The notes below the pieces were generated by a model. It was not told the origin of the DNA and did not search any database. It saw only the letters and a program-made list of their open reading frames with translations. From Pseudomonadota bacterium (GTDB taxonomy: Bacteria > Pseudomonadota > Alphaproteobacteria > Ferrovibrionales > Ferrovibrionaceae): a stretch of DNA of 7,536 nt. Positions 1 to 6,005 of this stretch are shown here, in pieces. The translations under genes were made by a program, and so were the position numbers. Where the stretch lies: positions 1-7,536 of the forward strand of contig JAJYTL010000155.1 in assembly GCA_021793055.1 (NCBI GenBank), given 5' to 3'. Every line of letters starts with the position of its first letter. The stretch's first letter is position 1.

Positions 1-353
1 ATGACCAGACTCGACTGCACGCTCATCATCGAGCGGTAGCCGGAATCGACCCGTTCCACATCGCGCGCGATCAGGCCATAGCTGACATAGTTGGTGCCGG
101 CGCAGCCATAGCCGTCGATGGTCGAGCCGAGAAAGCCCAGGGCGCCCATCTCGCGGAACACGTCGCGATCCACCTTCTCGTGGCGGTTGGCCTCGCGAAT
201 GCGCGGCATCAGCTGCTCCTGGCAGAAATCGCGGGCGCTGTCGCGGATCAGGTGCTCTTCTTCGTTGAGCTCGCTTTCGAGGTCGAGCGGATCTTCCCAG
301 CGGAAGGCGGCCTTGGCGGCGGCGGCGTGAGCGGCGGTGGCGGTTGCGGACAT
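1..353 (-). CDS. gcdH: Glutaryl-CoA dehydrogenase, N-terminal part (runs off the left edge)
   Basis: This FAD-dependent acyl-CoA dehydrogenase oxidises and decarboxylates glutaryl-CoA to crotonyl-CoA in lysine, tryptophan and glutarate breakdown, passing electrons to ETF. The window holds 117 complete codons of a protein that is usually about 390-400 residues. The residues read as the acyl-CoA dehydrogenase N-terminal helical domain. Three blocks are very close to human and bacterial GCDH: FRWEDPLDLESELNEEE near residue 17, RDFCQEQLMPRIREANR near 43, and IDGYGCAGTNYVSYGLIARD followed by ERVDSGYRSMMSVQSSLV up to the edge. The GYGCAG and ERVDSGYRS blocks mark GCDH rather than short-chain acyl-CoA dehydrogenases. 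The catalytic glutamate and most FAD contacts lie outside the window. The ATG at 353 has AAGGGG about 6 bases upstream. The first 16 residues are alanine-rich and poorly conserved, so a slightly later start cannot be excluded. The gene is divergent from the small gene at 471. Confidence 0.93.
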   Translation of the reverse strand, partial: MSATATAAHAAAAKAAFRWEDPLDLESELNEEEHLIRDSARDFCQEQLMPRIREANRHEKVDRDVFREMGALGFLGSTIDGYGCAGTNYVSYGLIARDVERVDSGYRSMMSVQSSLV

Positions 354-383
354 GGAAACCCCTTGGCGGCGAACGGACGACAT

Positions 384-415
384 GGTCTTTTAGACCCGAA
401 GCGCCGGCCCGACAA
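384..415 (-). promoter_or_regulatory. Putative gcdH promoter with palindromic operator
   Basis: On the minus strand TTGTCG (410-415) and TAAAAG (387-392) are separated by exactly 17 bases, giving a plausible sigma-70 -35/-10 pair with a leader of roughly 25-30 bases to the gcdH ATG. A perfect inverted repeat, GGTCT-TTT-AGACC (384-396), lies directly on the -10. That is where a repressor would block polymerase. GcdR-type LysR regulators and GntR-family regulators are known to control glutarate and acyl-CoA genes, but the regulator here is not in the window and its family is a guess. Confidence 0.4.
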
Positions 416-470
416 CTGCCGTGGCGGGCCGTGCGACAAGCGGTCTCGGCTGCGACCTCGGGAGAAGAAC

Positions 471-668
471 ATGGCTGGCCCGACGAGAGAGGTGCTTTAC
501 GAGGTACGCCGCGTCGGCAATGCGGTCAAGGTTTCGGCGCTGGACGCGGCGAGCGGCACGGAAATTTCCATCGTCGGCCCGGCCGGCGCCAGCATGGCGG
601 ACCTCAGGCGCGCGGCCCTGCGCCGGCTCGAATACGTCCTCGCCAAGGGCCGGGAGAGCGGCCGCTAA
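471..668 (+). CDS. Small conserved protein, probably DUF6898 family
   Basis: This is a 65-residue cytoplasmic protein with no signal peptide or membrane segment. It reads as a short beta-rich part (REVLYEVRRVGNAVKVSALD, then GTEISIVGPA, residues 5-38) followed by a basic helix (MADLRRAALRRLEYVLAKG, residues 42-60). I recall this pattern, with the core 'RVGNAVKVSA.D...GTE..IVGPA', from small alphaproteobacterial proteins named DUF6898, whose function is not known. The ATG at 471 is chosen because GGAGAA sits 5 bases upstream; the open frame extends further upstream to 180 but that part is antisense to gcdH and looks non-coding. It lies 178 bases before rpmI and in the same direction, but rpmI has its own promoter, so the two may be transcribed separately. 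The family name is from memory, not from a search. Confidence 0.72.
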   Translation: MAGPTREVLYEVRRVGNAVKVSALDAASGTEISIVGPAGASMADLRRAALRRLEYVLAKGRESGR

Positions 669-676
669 ACGGCGCC

Positions 677-700
677 AAACCCGCGGCCGGGAGAGGGTTT
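677..700 (+). terminator. Weak hairpin after the small gene
   Basis: AAACCC (677-682) and GGGTTT (695-700) form a perfect 6-bp stem around a 12-base GC-rich loop, starting 9 bases after the stop codon of the small gene. The final TTT is part of the stem and no T-run follows, so this is at best a weak or partial terminator separating the small gene from rpmI. Confidence 0.2.
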
Positions 701-738
701 CCGACGGCAAGGCGCGGCCCCGGCGGTGCCGGCCGGGC

Positions 739-767
739 TTGCAATCCGGCCGCCGAGTGGCTATAAC
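739..767 (+). promoter_or_regulatory. Sigma-70-type promoter for rpmI-rplT(-pheST)
   Basis: TTGCAA (739-744) and TATAAC (762-767) are spaced by exactly 17 bases and differ from consensus at two and one positions. This is the best promoter match in the window. Transcription would start near 774, leaving a leader of about 73 bases before the rpmI start. The -35 lies in the loop between GGCCGG (731-736) and CCGGCC (746-751), which may be chance in GC-rich DNA. Confidence 0.65.
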
Positions 768-778
768 CCACGCCTCTC

Positions 779-817
779 GGGCGGACCGGCTGAAACAAGG
801 GCATGCCGTGGCCGCCC
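779..817 (+). promoter_or_regulatory. Hairpin in the rpmI leader, possible L20 control site
   Basis: GGGCGG (779-784) can pair with CCGCCC (812-817), and inside it CGGC (787-790) can pair with GCCG (805-808), leaving an internal loop and an apical loop that contains GAAACAAGG. In E. coli and Bacillus, ribosomal protein L20 represses its own operon by binding leader RNA that mimics its 23S site. A structured leader of this size in front of rpmI-rplT fits that idea, but I cannot match it to a known L20 site. Confidence 0.3.
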
Positions 818-846
818 CGAAGCTCCATCGAACATCGAGGACGCAA

Positions 847-1047
847 ATGCCCAAGCTCAAGACCAAAAGCGGCGCGAAAAAGCGCTTCAGCTTTACCGGG
901 ACCGGTAAGGTCCGGGGAAATCAGGCGAAAAAGCGCCACGGCATGATCAAGCGCACGCCGAAACAAATCCGCAAGCTCCGCGGCACCACCATTCTCGCAG
1001 ACGCGGATATGAAGGTCGTGAAAAAGACCTTCATGCCCTACGGTTAA
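847..1047 (+). CDS. rpmI: 50S ribosomal protein L35
   Basis: L35 is a small basic protein of the large ribosomal subunit. The 66 residues match the usual family length. The N-terminal block MPKLKTKSGAKKRF with FTGTGKV, the central KKRHGMIKRTPKQIRKLR and the closing KKTFMPYG are the typical L35 pattern of lysine-rich loops. GAGGA ends about 5 bases before the ATG, which supports this start. A longer frame covering this gene opens far upstream at 421 but has no reason to be used. rplT follows 12 bases later, and the two are expected to be co-transcribed and coupled. infC, which precedes rpmI in many bacteria, is not found upstream. Confidence 0.97.
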   Translation: MPKLKTKSGAKKRFSFTGTGKVRGNQAKKRHGMIKRTPKQIRKLRGTTILADADMKVVKKTFMPYG

Positions 1048-1059
1048 GGAGACCCCGCC

Positions 1060-1425
1060 ATGTCGCGAGTCAAACGCGGGGTTACCGCGCACGCACGCCA
1101 CAAGAAGGTGCTCAAGGCCGCTTCCGGCTACCGCGGGCGCGCCAAATCCAGCTTTCGCATCGCCATCGAGAAGGTCGAGAAGGGGCTGCAATACGCCTAT
1201 CGCGACCGGCGCGCGCGCAAGCGCAATTTCCGCGCCCTGTGGATTCAGCGCATCAACGCCGCCGCGCGCCTCAACGGCCTGACCTACGGCCGCTTCATGA
1301 ACGGCCTGAAAAACGCGGGCATCGAGGTCGATCGCAAGGTTCTCGCCGATCTCGCGGTGCGCGAGCCCGAGGCCTTCGCGGCGCTGGCGGCCCAAGCCCA
1401 GGCCGCGCTCGCCAAGGCCGGCTGA
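1060..1425 (+). CDS. rplT: 50S ribosomal protein L20
   Basis: L20 binds 23S rRNA and is needed early in assembly of the large subunit; in several bacteria it also represses translation of its own operon. The 121 residues are normal length. The family pattern is clear: VKRGVTAHARHKKVLKAASG in the extended basic N-terminus (residues 4-23), YAYRDRRARKRNFRALWIQR in the long helix (45-64), then INAAARLNGLTYGRFMNGLK and a C-terminal globular part ending in an alanine-rich tail. The RBS AAGGAG at 1046-1051 overlaps the rpmI stop codon, so ribosomes finishing rpmI can reload here. This arrangement supports the ATG at 1060. Confidence 0.97.
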   Translation: MSRVKRGVTAHARHKKVLKAASGYRGRAKSSFRIAIEKVEKGLQYAYRDRRARKRNFRALWIQRINAAARLNGLTYGRFMNGLKNAGIEVDRKVLADLAVREPEAFAALAAQAQAALAKAG

Positions 1426-1451
1426 CCCTTAGACGCAACCTCTAGGCGGGC

Positions 1452-1473
1452 GGGGAGCCGATCGAGGCTCTCC
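1452..1473 (+). promoter_or_regulatory. Hairpin between rplT and pheS
   Basis: GGGGAGCC (1452-1459) pairs with GGCTCTCC (1466-1473), with one G-U pair, around the loop GATCGA. It lies in the 70-base gap between rplT and pheS. No T-run follows, so it is not a standard Rho-independent terminator. It could be an RNA processing site, or it could limit read-through into pheST. I found no phenylalanine-rich leader peptide like E. coli pheM in the gap. Confidence 0.35.
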
Positions 1474-1495
1474 GGCCGCGCGGGCGGGATCGGGG

Positions 1496-2572
1496 ATGGA
1501 GGATCTCGAAGCACTCGAACGCGATCTCCTGGCGGCGGTAGCCGGCGCCGAGGACCGGGACGCCCTCGAAGCGGTGCGGGTGCTGGCGCTCGGCAAGAAG
1601 GGTGAAATCACGAGCCGCCTCAAAGGCTTGGCCGAGATCTCCCCAGACGCGCGTAAGGCCACGGCGCAGATCCTGAACCGGCTCAAGGACCGGCTTGGCC
1701 AAGAGATTGCGACCCGCGCCGAGGCCTTGGCCGAAACCGCACTCTCGGCGCGCCTGGCGGCCGAGAAGATCGACGTCACCCTGCCCGCCCGGCCCGAGGC
1801 GGAAGGCCGCATCCATCCGGTCAGCCACGTGGTCGAGGAAATCGTCGAGATTTTCGCCGCGATGGGCTTTGTGGTCGCGCAAGGCCCTGATATCGAAGAC
1901 GATTTTCATAATTTCACCGCCCTGAACATCCCCCCCGAGCATCCCGCGCGGCAGATGCACGATACCTTCTATCTGCCGGCGCAGGCGGACGGGCGGCGGC
2001 CGCTTCTGCGCACCCACACCTCGCCGGTGCAAATCCGCTCGATGCAGGCCGCGCCGCCGCCCTATCGGTTGATCGCGCCCGGCCGCACCTTCCGCTGCGA
2101 CAGCGACCAGACCCATACGCCGATGTTCCATCAGGTCGAGGGGCTGGTGATCGCCCGCGACATCCACATGGGCCACCTCAAGGGCGTGCTGCGCGATTTC
2201 GCCCGCGCCTTCTTCGAGATCGACGGCCTGAAGATGCGCTTCCGGCCGAGTTATTTCCCCTTCACCGAGCCTTCCGCCGAGGTCGATATCGGCTGCCGCC
2301 GTCGGGGCGACGAGATCAAGATCGGCGAGGGCGACGACTGGCTGGAAATCGCCGGCTGCGGCATGGTCCATCCCAAGGTGCTGCGCCATGTCGGGCTCGA
2401 CCCCGACGAATGGCAAGGCTTCGCCTTCGGCATGGGCATCGACCGGGTGGCGATGCTGAAATACGGCATCCCCGACCTCCGCGACATGTTCGAGCCGGAT
2501 TTGCAGTGGCTGCAGAAGTTCGGCTTCCGGCCTTATGACGCCCCGAGCCTCGGGCGGGGTCTCGGGCGATGA
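1496..2572 (+). CDS. pheS: Phenylalanine--tRNA ligase alpha subunit
   Basis: PheS carries the catalytic class II site of the alpha2-beta2 enzyme that charges tRNA-Phe. The 358 residues are slightly longer than the usual 325-350. Residues 1-90 form the tRNA-binding coiled coil (with LGKKGEITSRLKGL at 32-45). The catalytic domain starts at HPVS (107) with motif 1, followed by DDFHNFTALNIP (135-146) and HPAR (149-152). Motif 2 is FRCDSDQTHTPMFHQVEG (199-216) and motif 3 is GFAFGMGIDRVAML (308-321). Ala310 in motif 3 matches the alanine that sets side-chain specificity in E. coli (Ala294). FRPSYFPFTEPSAEVD and the WLEIAGCGMVHP block are intact. The C-terminus ends with a short tail, SLGRGLGR, encoded by a repeated CTCGGGCG. 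The start at 1496 has only a weak GGGAT-type RBS. The stop overlaps the pheT ATG. Confidence 0.97.
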   Translation: MEDLEALERDLLAAVAGAEDRDALEAVRVLALGKKGEITSRLKGLAEISPDARKATAQILNRLKDRLGQEIATRAEALAETALSARLAAEKIDVTLPARPEAEGRIHPVSHVVEEIVEIFAAMGFVVAQGPDIEDDFHNFTALNIPPEHPARQMHDTFYLPAQADGRRPLLRTHTSPVQIRSMQAAPPPYRLIAPGRTFRCDSDQTHTPMFHQVEGLVIARDIHMGHLKGVLRDFARAFFEIDGLKMRFRPSYFPFTEPSAEVDIGCRRRGDEIKIGEGDDWLEIAGCGMVHPKVLRHVGLDPDEWQGFAFGMGIDRVAMLKYGIPDLRDMFEPDLQWLQKFGFRPYDAPSLGRGLGR

Positions 2573-4971
2573 AATTCACGCTCTCCTGGCTGAAGCAGCA
2601 TCTCGAGACGGATGCCGACGCCGCCACCATCGCCGACAAGCTGACCGCGCTCGGGCTGGAGCTCGAGGAATTGCGCGATCCCGCGGCGACGCTCCGCCCC
2701 TTCACCATCGCCCATGTGATCGAGGCGAAGCCGCACCCGAACGCCGACCGGCTCCGCGTCTGCCGGGTCGACACCGGCAACGGCCTCGTCGAGGTGGTTT
2801 GCGGCGCGCCCAACGCGCGAACCGGCATGAGGGCGGTGTTCGCCGCCATCGGCACCACCATCCCGGGGAGCGGCGACAAGCTCAAGGCGACCACCATCCG
2901 CGGCGTCGCCTCGCAAGGGATGCTCTGCTCGATGCGCGAGATGGGGCTCTCCGACGAGCACGCCGGCATCATCGAGCTTCCCGCCGAGGCGCCGGTCGGG
3001 CAGCCCTTCGCGCCGGTGCTCGGGCTCGACGATCCCCTGTTCGATATCGCGATCACGCCGAACCGGGCCGATTGCCTCGGCGTCCGCGGCATCGCGCGCG
3101 ACCTCGCGGCGGCCGGGCTCGGCCGCTTGATGCCGTTGGATGCGACGCCAGTCGCGGGCGCGTTCCAGAGCCCGATCGATGTCCGGCTCGACTTCGCCGA
3201 AGCCACCAAGGACGCCTGCCCGCTGTTCCTAGGCCGCCTGATCCGCGGCGTGAAGAACGGGCCGAGCCCGGATTGGCTGCAACGGCGCCTGACGGCGATC
3301 GGCTTGCGGCCGATTTCCGCCTTGGTCGACATCACCAATTTCCTCACCTTCGATTGCGGCCGGCCGCTTCATGTCTTCGACGCCGGCCACGTCAAGGGCG
3401 CCATGACCGTGCGCCTGAGCCGGAGCGGCGAGACGCTGAAGGCGCTCGACGGCAAGAGCTATGCGCTCGACGATGCGGTTTGCGTGATCGCCGACGATAG
3501 CGGCCCGATCAGCCTCGGCGGGGTGATGGGCGGCGAGAGCACCGGCGTCGGCGAGGGCACCACGGATGTTTTCGTCGAGGCCGCACTGTTCGATCCGCGA
3601 CGCACCGCGGAGACCGGGCGCAAGCTCGGCATCGAGAGCGACGCGCGCTATCGCTTCGAGCGCGGCCTCGACCCCGCCTTCGTTGCGCCAGGCATGGAGA
3701 TCGCGACCCGGCTGATCCAGGCGCTTTGCGGCGGCAGCCCGAGCGCGGTCGTGGTCGCCGGGGTACCGCCGAGCGCGGTGCGCCAAATCGATTTCGACCC
3801 AGCCTATGTCGGCTGCTTGGGCGGGCTCGACGTCGCGCCCGAGCGCCAGAGCGCGATCCTCGAGGCGCTCGGCTTCAAGGTCGCAGCCAAGGGCGCACAT
3901 TTCGTCGTCGAGGTGCCAAGCTGGCGCGCCGATGTCGAGGGCAAGGCGGATCTGGTGGAGGAAATCGCCCGCGTCGTCGGCTATGACGAGATCGCCGCGG
4001 TGGCGCTCCCCGACCGCCCGGTGGTAACGCGGCCGGCGATCGGGCCGGAAGCGCGGCGGGTCGCGCTTCTGCGCCACACCCTCGCTGCGCACGGCCTGAT
4101 GGAGGCGGTGACCTGGTCCTTCGTCGCGAGCGCCACGGCGAAAGCCTTCGGCGGTGGCGCGCCGGAGCTTGTGCTGGTCAATCCGATTTCCGCCGATCTC
4201 GACGCCATGCGGCCCTCGCTCCTGATCAACCTGATCGCGGCAGCCGGGCGCAACGCCGCCTATGGCATGGGTGATCTCGGTCTGTTCGAGATCGGCGCCG
4301 AATACCACGACACCACCATAGCGGGCCAGCGCGAGGTCGCCGCCGGCATTCGCCGCGGCCTCGCGGTGCCGCGCCATTGGGCGGCGCCCGCGCGCGCCGT
4401 CGATGCCTTCGATGCCAAGGCCGATGCCTTGGCGGCGCTGAATGCCCTCGGCATCGCGGAAGACAATCTCCAGACCGCAGCGGCAGCGCCCGCCTATTAT
4501 CATCCCGGCCGCTCCGGCGTCTTGAACCTTGGCCCGCAGACCACCCTCGCCGCCTTCGGCGAGGTGCATCCTGCGATCCTCAAGACGCTGGACGTCAGCG
4601 GCCCGCTTGTCGCCTTCGAAATCTACCTCGACCGGCTGCCGAAGCCGAAATCGGCGGCGCCAGGGCGGCTGCCTTCGGGCGCGGCGCGGCTGCCCGCCGT
4701 GGACCGCGATTTCGCCTTTATCGTCGATCGCGAGATCGCGGCCGAGCGCCTGGTGCGCGCCGTGCGCCAAGCGGCGCGCGAGCTGATCACGCGGGTCTCG
4801 GTATTCGATCTCTATCAGGGGGCCGGCATCGAGCCGGGCCAGAAATCGGTGGCGCTTTCGGTTCGCCTGACGCCGAAGACCAAGACCCTGACCGAGCCCG
4901 AGATCGAGGCGGTCGCGAGCCAGATCGTCGCCGCCGTCGCCAAGGCCACCGGCGGCCGGCTGCGCGGCTGA
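2569..4971 (+). CDS. pheT: Phenylalanine--tRNA ligase beta subunit
   Basis: PheT is the partner of PheS; it binds tRNA-Phe and hydrolyses mischarged Tyr-tRNA-Phe. The 800 residues match the family (about 795). Domains in order are: B1 (1-38); B2, the EMAP/OB-like tRNA-binding domain with HPNADRLRVCRVDTG (56-70) and CGAPNARTGM (78-87); PNRADCLGVRGIARDLAA (164-181); the B3/B4 editing domain (about 210-390) with GRPLHVFDAGHV, LGGVMGGESTGV and DARYRFERGLDPA; B5 (about 405-475); the catalytic-like B6/B7 core (about 485-690) with NPISADLDAMRPSLL; and FDX-ACB/B8 (about 708-799) with RDFAFIVD and FDLYQGAGIEPGQKSVA. The editing-site residues I can align by eye (His268, Gly319, Glu337, Ser357, Ala359) appear kept, with Ser in place of E. 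coli Thr354. The ATG overlaps the pheS stop as ATGA, so translation is probably coupled. Confidence 0.97.
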   Translation: MKFTLSWLKQHLETDADAATIADKLTALGLELEELRDPAATLRPFTIAHVIEAKPHPNADRLRVCRVDTGNGLVEVVCGAPNARTGMRAVFAAIGTTIPGSGDKLKATTIRGVASQGMLCSMREMGLSDEHAGIIELPAEAPVGQPFAPVLGLDDPLFDIAITPNRADCLGVRGIARDLAAAGLGRLMPLDATPVAGAFQSPIDVRLDFAEATKDACPLFLGRLIRGVKNGPSPDWLQRRLTAIGLRPISALVDITNFLTFDCGRPLHVFDAGHVKGAMTVRLSRSGETLKALDGKSYALDDAVCVIADDSGPISLGGVMGGESTGVGEGTTDVFVEAALFDPRRTAETGRKLGIESDARYRFERGLDPAFVAPGMEIATRLIQALCGGSPSAVVVAGVPPSAVRQIDFDPAYVGCLGGLDVAPERQSAILEALGFKVAAKGAHFVVEVPSWRADVEGKADLVEEIARVVGYDEIAAVALPDRPVVTRPAIGPEARRVALLRHTLAAHGLMEAVTWSFVASATAKAFGGGAPELVLVNPISADLDAMRPSLLINLIAAAGRNAAYGMGDLGLFEIGAEYHDTTIAGQREVAAGIRRGLAVPRHWAAPARAVDAFDAKADALAALNALGIAEDNLQTAAAAPAYYHPGRSGVLNLGPQTTLAAFGEVHPAILKTLDVSGPLVAFEIYLDRLPKPKSAAPGRLPSGAARLPAVDRDFAFIVDREIAAERLVRAVRQAARELITRVSVFDLYQGAGIEPGQKSVALSVRLTPKTKTLTEPEIEAVASQIVAAVAKATGGRLRG

Positions 4972-4980
4972 GCGCAGCCG
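4957..4980 (+). terminator. Hairpin with the pheT stop codon in its loop
   Basis: CGGCTGCGC (4957-4965) and GCGCAGCCG (4972-4980) form a perfect 9-bp stem with the loop GGCTGA, and the last three loop bases are the pheT stop codon. A pyrimidine-rich stretch with TTTT follows only after about 16 bases, so it is a poor Rho-independent terminator. It may cause partial termination, protect the 3' end or act after the ribosome leaves. Confidence 0.4.
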
Positions 4981-5023
4981 CGATCACGCCCTTGCCCTTT
5001 TCCTCCACGACGACGAGACCCTT

Positions 5024-5482
5024 ATGAACGAGATGACCCCGACCCTGAAAATCCCGGAAGGCTTCCGCAAGATCAGCTTCGCCCGCAATCCGTTCGTCGA
5101 GGTCAACGGCCCACTCTACGCCAAGGTCGATAAGGGGAAGTTCATCATCGGCATCCGCATCGAGCCGCGCCACTGCAACCCGATGGACCGCTGCCACGGC
5201 GGCATGCTGCTCACCATTTGCGACATGGTGCTGGCGATCGGCTCGAATTTTCAGGCCGAGCTGCACCAATTTCTGCCGACGGTAAACTTGACCTGCGACT
5301 TTCTCGCGCCGGCGCCGGTTGGCACCTGGCTCGAGGGCCGCGTCGAAGTGCTGCGCACGACTCGGAACCTCGTCTTCTCGCAGGCGATCCTGACCGCCGA
5401 TGGCACGCCGGTCGCGCGCGCGAACGGAATCTTCAAGCTCTCGCCGGGCAGCGTCATGACCGATTCCTTCAAGCTGGTCTGA
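5024..5482 (+). CDS. PaaI-type hotdog-fold acyl-CoA thioesterase
   Basis: This 152-residue protein has the length and layout of single-domain hotdog thioesterases that hydrolyse acyl- or aryl-CoA esters in the cytoplasm, usually as tetramers. The active-site region is intact: RHCNPMDRCHGGMLLTICD (49-67), with the His-Gly-Gly at 58-60 at the start of the central helix and Asp67 in it. The following strands LPTVNLTCDFLAPAPVGTWLEG (84-105) and LVFSQAILTADGTPVARANG (116-135) form the usual beta-sheet. The substrate cannot be read from the sequence. The ATG at 5024 has only a weak GAGACCC upstream; a second ATG at 5033 is possible and would drop three residues. It lies 52 bases after pheT, so read-through from the pheST operon is likely its main or only source of transcription, since I see no clear promoter in the gap. 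A terminator follows at 5584. Confidence 0.88.
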   Translation: MNEMTPTLKIPEGFRKISFARNPFVEVNGPLYAKVDKGKFIIGIRIEPRHCNPMDRCHGGMLLTICDMVLAIGSNFQAELHQFLPTVNLTCDFLAPAPVGTWLEGRVEVLRTTRNLVFSQAILTADGTPVARANGIFKLSPGSVMTDSFKLV

Positions 5483-5583
5483 TGCGGCGACAGACCTCGC
5501 GGCGACGGTTCTGCCGTCCGTTGCCGGCTATGGGACGGGCGTATCCTGGAATGCCGATTTCTGCATCTTCGGTGCCGGCTTCC

Positions 5584-5609
5584 GCACCGGCTTGATGACG
5601 GTGCTTTTT
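5584..5609 (+). terminator. Rho-independent terminator after the thioesterase
   Basis: GCACCG (5584-5589) pairs with CGGTGC (5599-5604) around a 9-base loop and is followed at once by TTTTT (5605-5609). It ends the plus-strand run of genes and works only in this direction. A second copy of CGGTGC at 5570-5575 could pair with the same GCACCG instead. The 132 bases between the thioesterase stop and the convergent lipoprotein stop hold no other feature I can support. Confidence 0.65.
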
Positions 5610-5614
5610 CGCAT

Positions 5615-5980
5615 CTAGACCTGGATCAAGGCCGGATAGTCGTACCCGACGCCCGTTCCCGCATCGATCGCGGCACCGATCAACCCGCCGAAAAGCAGGT
5701 TGCCAGAAATCATTCCCTTGGTGGCGGAATCGACGGTGGCAAGGCCGGGCTTCTGGCCCGCCTTTTTACACGTCACGTCTAATGGCCCATAGGCGCTATG
5801 CACCGTCACGGAACCGGGCGTCGAAGATACGAACCAAACACCCTTGCTGTTGACGAGCTTGCACGTCGCCCCCGTCACCTCGCCGGTGGAAGCAAGCGTC
5901 TCGACAGAAAGCGGCTCGCTTGTTCCCGTCGTGATCGCCGCGCAGCCACCGAGCGCGACCGCGCCCCCCCTTTTATACAT
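5615..5980 (-). CDS. Small probable lipoprotein with glycine-rich C-terminal segment
   Basis: This 121-residue protein is of unknown function. The start MYKRGGAVALGGCAAITTG has two basic residues, a short hydrophobic stretch and a lipobox-like LGGC with Cys13, which suggests export and lipid attachment. The hydrophobic core is shorter than usual, so the signal is marginal. The mature part is beta-rich (GATCKLVNSKGVWFVSSTPG, 37-56; SVTVHSAYGPLDVTCKKAG, 57-75), with two cysteines (40, 71) that could form a disulfide in the periplasm. Residues 89-110 (GMISGNLLFGGLIGAAIDAG and on) form a glycine-zipper-like hydrophobic segment. The pattern resembles small proteobacterial lipoproteins usually left as hypothetical. 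An in-frame TAA 21 bases upstream of the ATG rules out a longer start in this frame. The only RBS candidate is a run of six G about 7 bases before the ATG, and a run of seven G lies at codons 4-6. It converges on the thioesterase. Confidence 0.7.
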   Translation of the reverse strand: MYKRGGAVALGGCAAITTGTSEPLSVETLASTGEVTGATCKLVNSKGVWFVSSTPGSVTVHSAYGPLDVTCKKAGQKPGLATVDSATKGMISGNLLFGGLIGAAIDAGTGVGYDYPALIQV

Positions 5981-6005
5981 TTGGCAACCCCCCGTTATTT
6001 ATCAG

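Noticed and set aside
604..1395. 263-residue minus-strand open frame across rpmI and rplT
   Set aside because: It is antisense to two clear ribosomal protein genes and has the low-complexity composition of a GC-rich shadow frame.
1426..1495. Phenylalanine-rich leader peptide and attenuator as in E. coli pheM-pheST
   Set aside because: The gap has a hairpin but no short open frame with Phe codons and no T-run.
1442..2416. 324-residue minus-strand open frame opposite pheS
   Set aside because: PheS motifs occupy the plus strand throughout; no motif or RBS supports the antisense frame.
2535..3500. 321-residue plus-strand open frame overlapping pheT in another frame
   Set aside because: Arg- and Pro-rich composition and no family pattern; it is a frame shadow of pheT.
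3229..4770. 513-residue minus-strand open frame inside pheT
   Set aside because: The pheT reading is certain. This is the mirror frame of a GC-rich gene, rich in Arg, Gly and Ala, with no recognisable domain.
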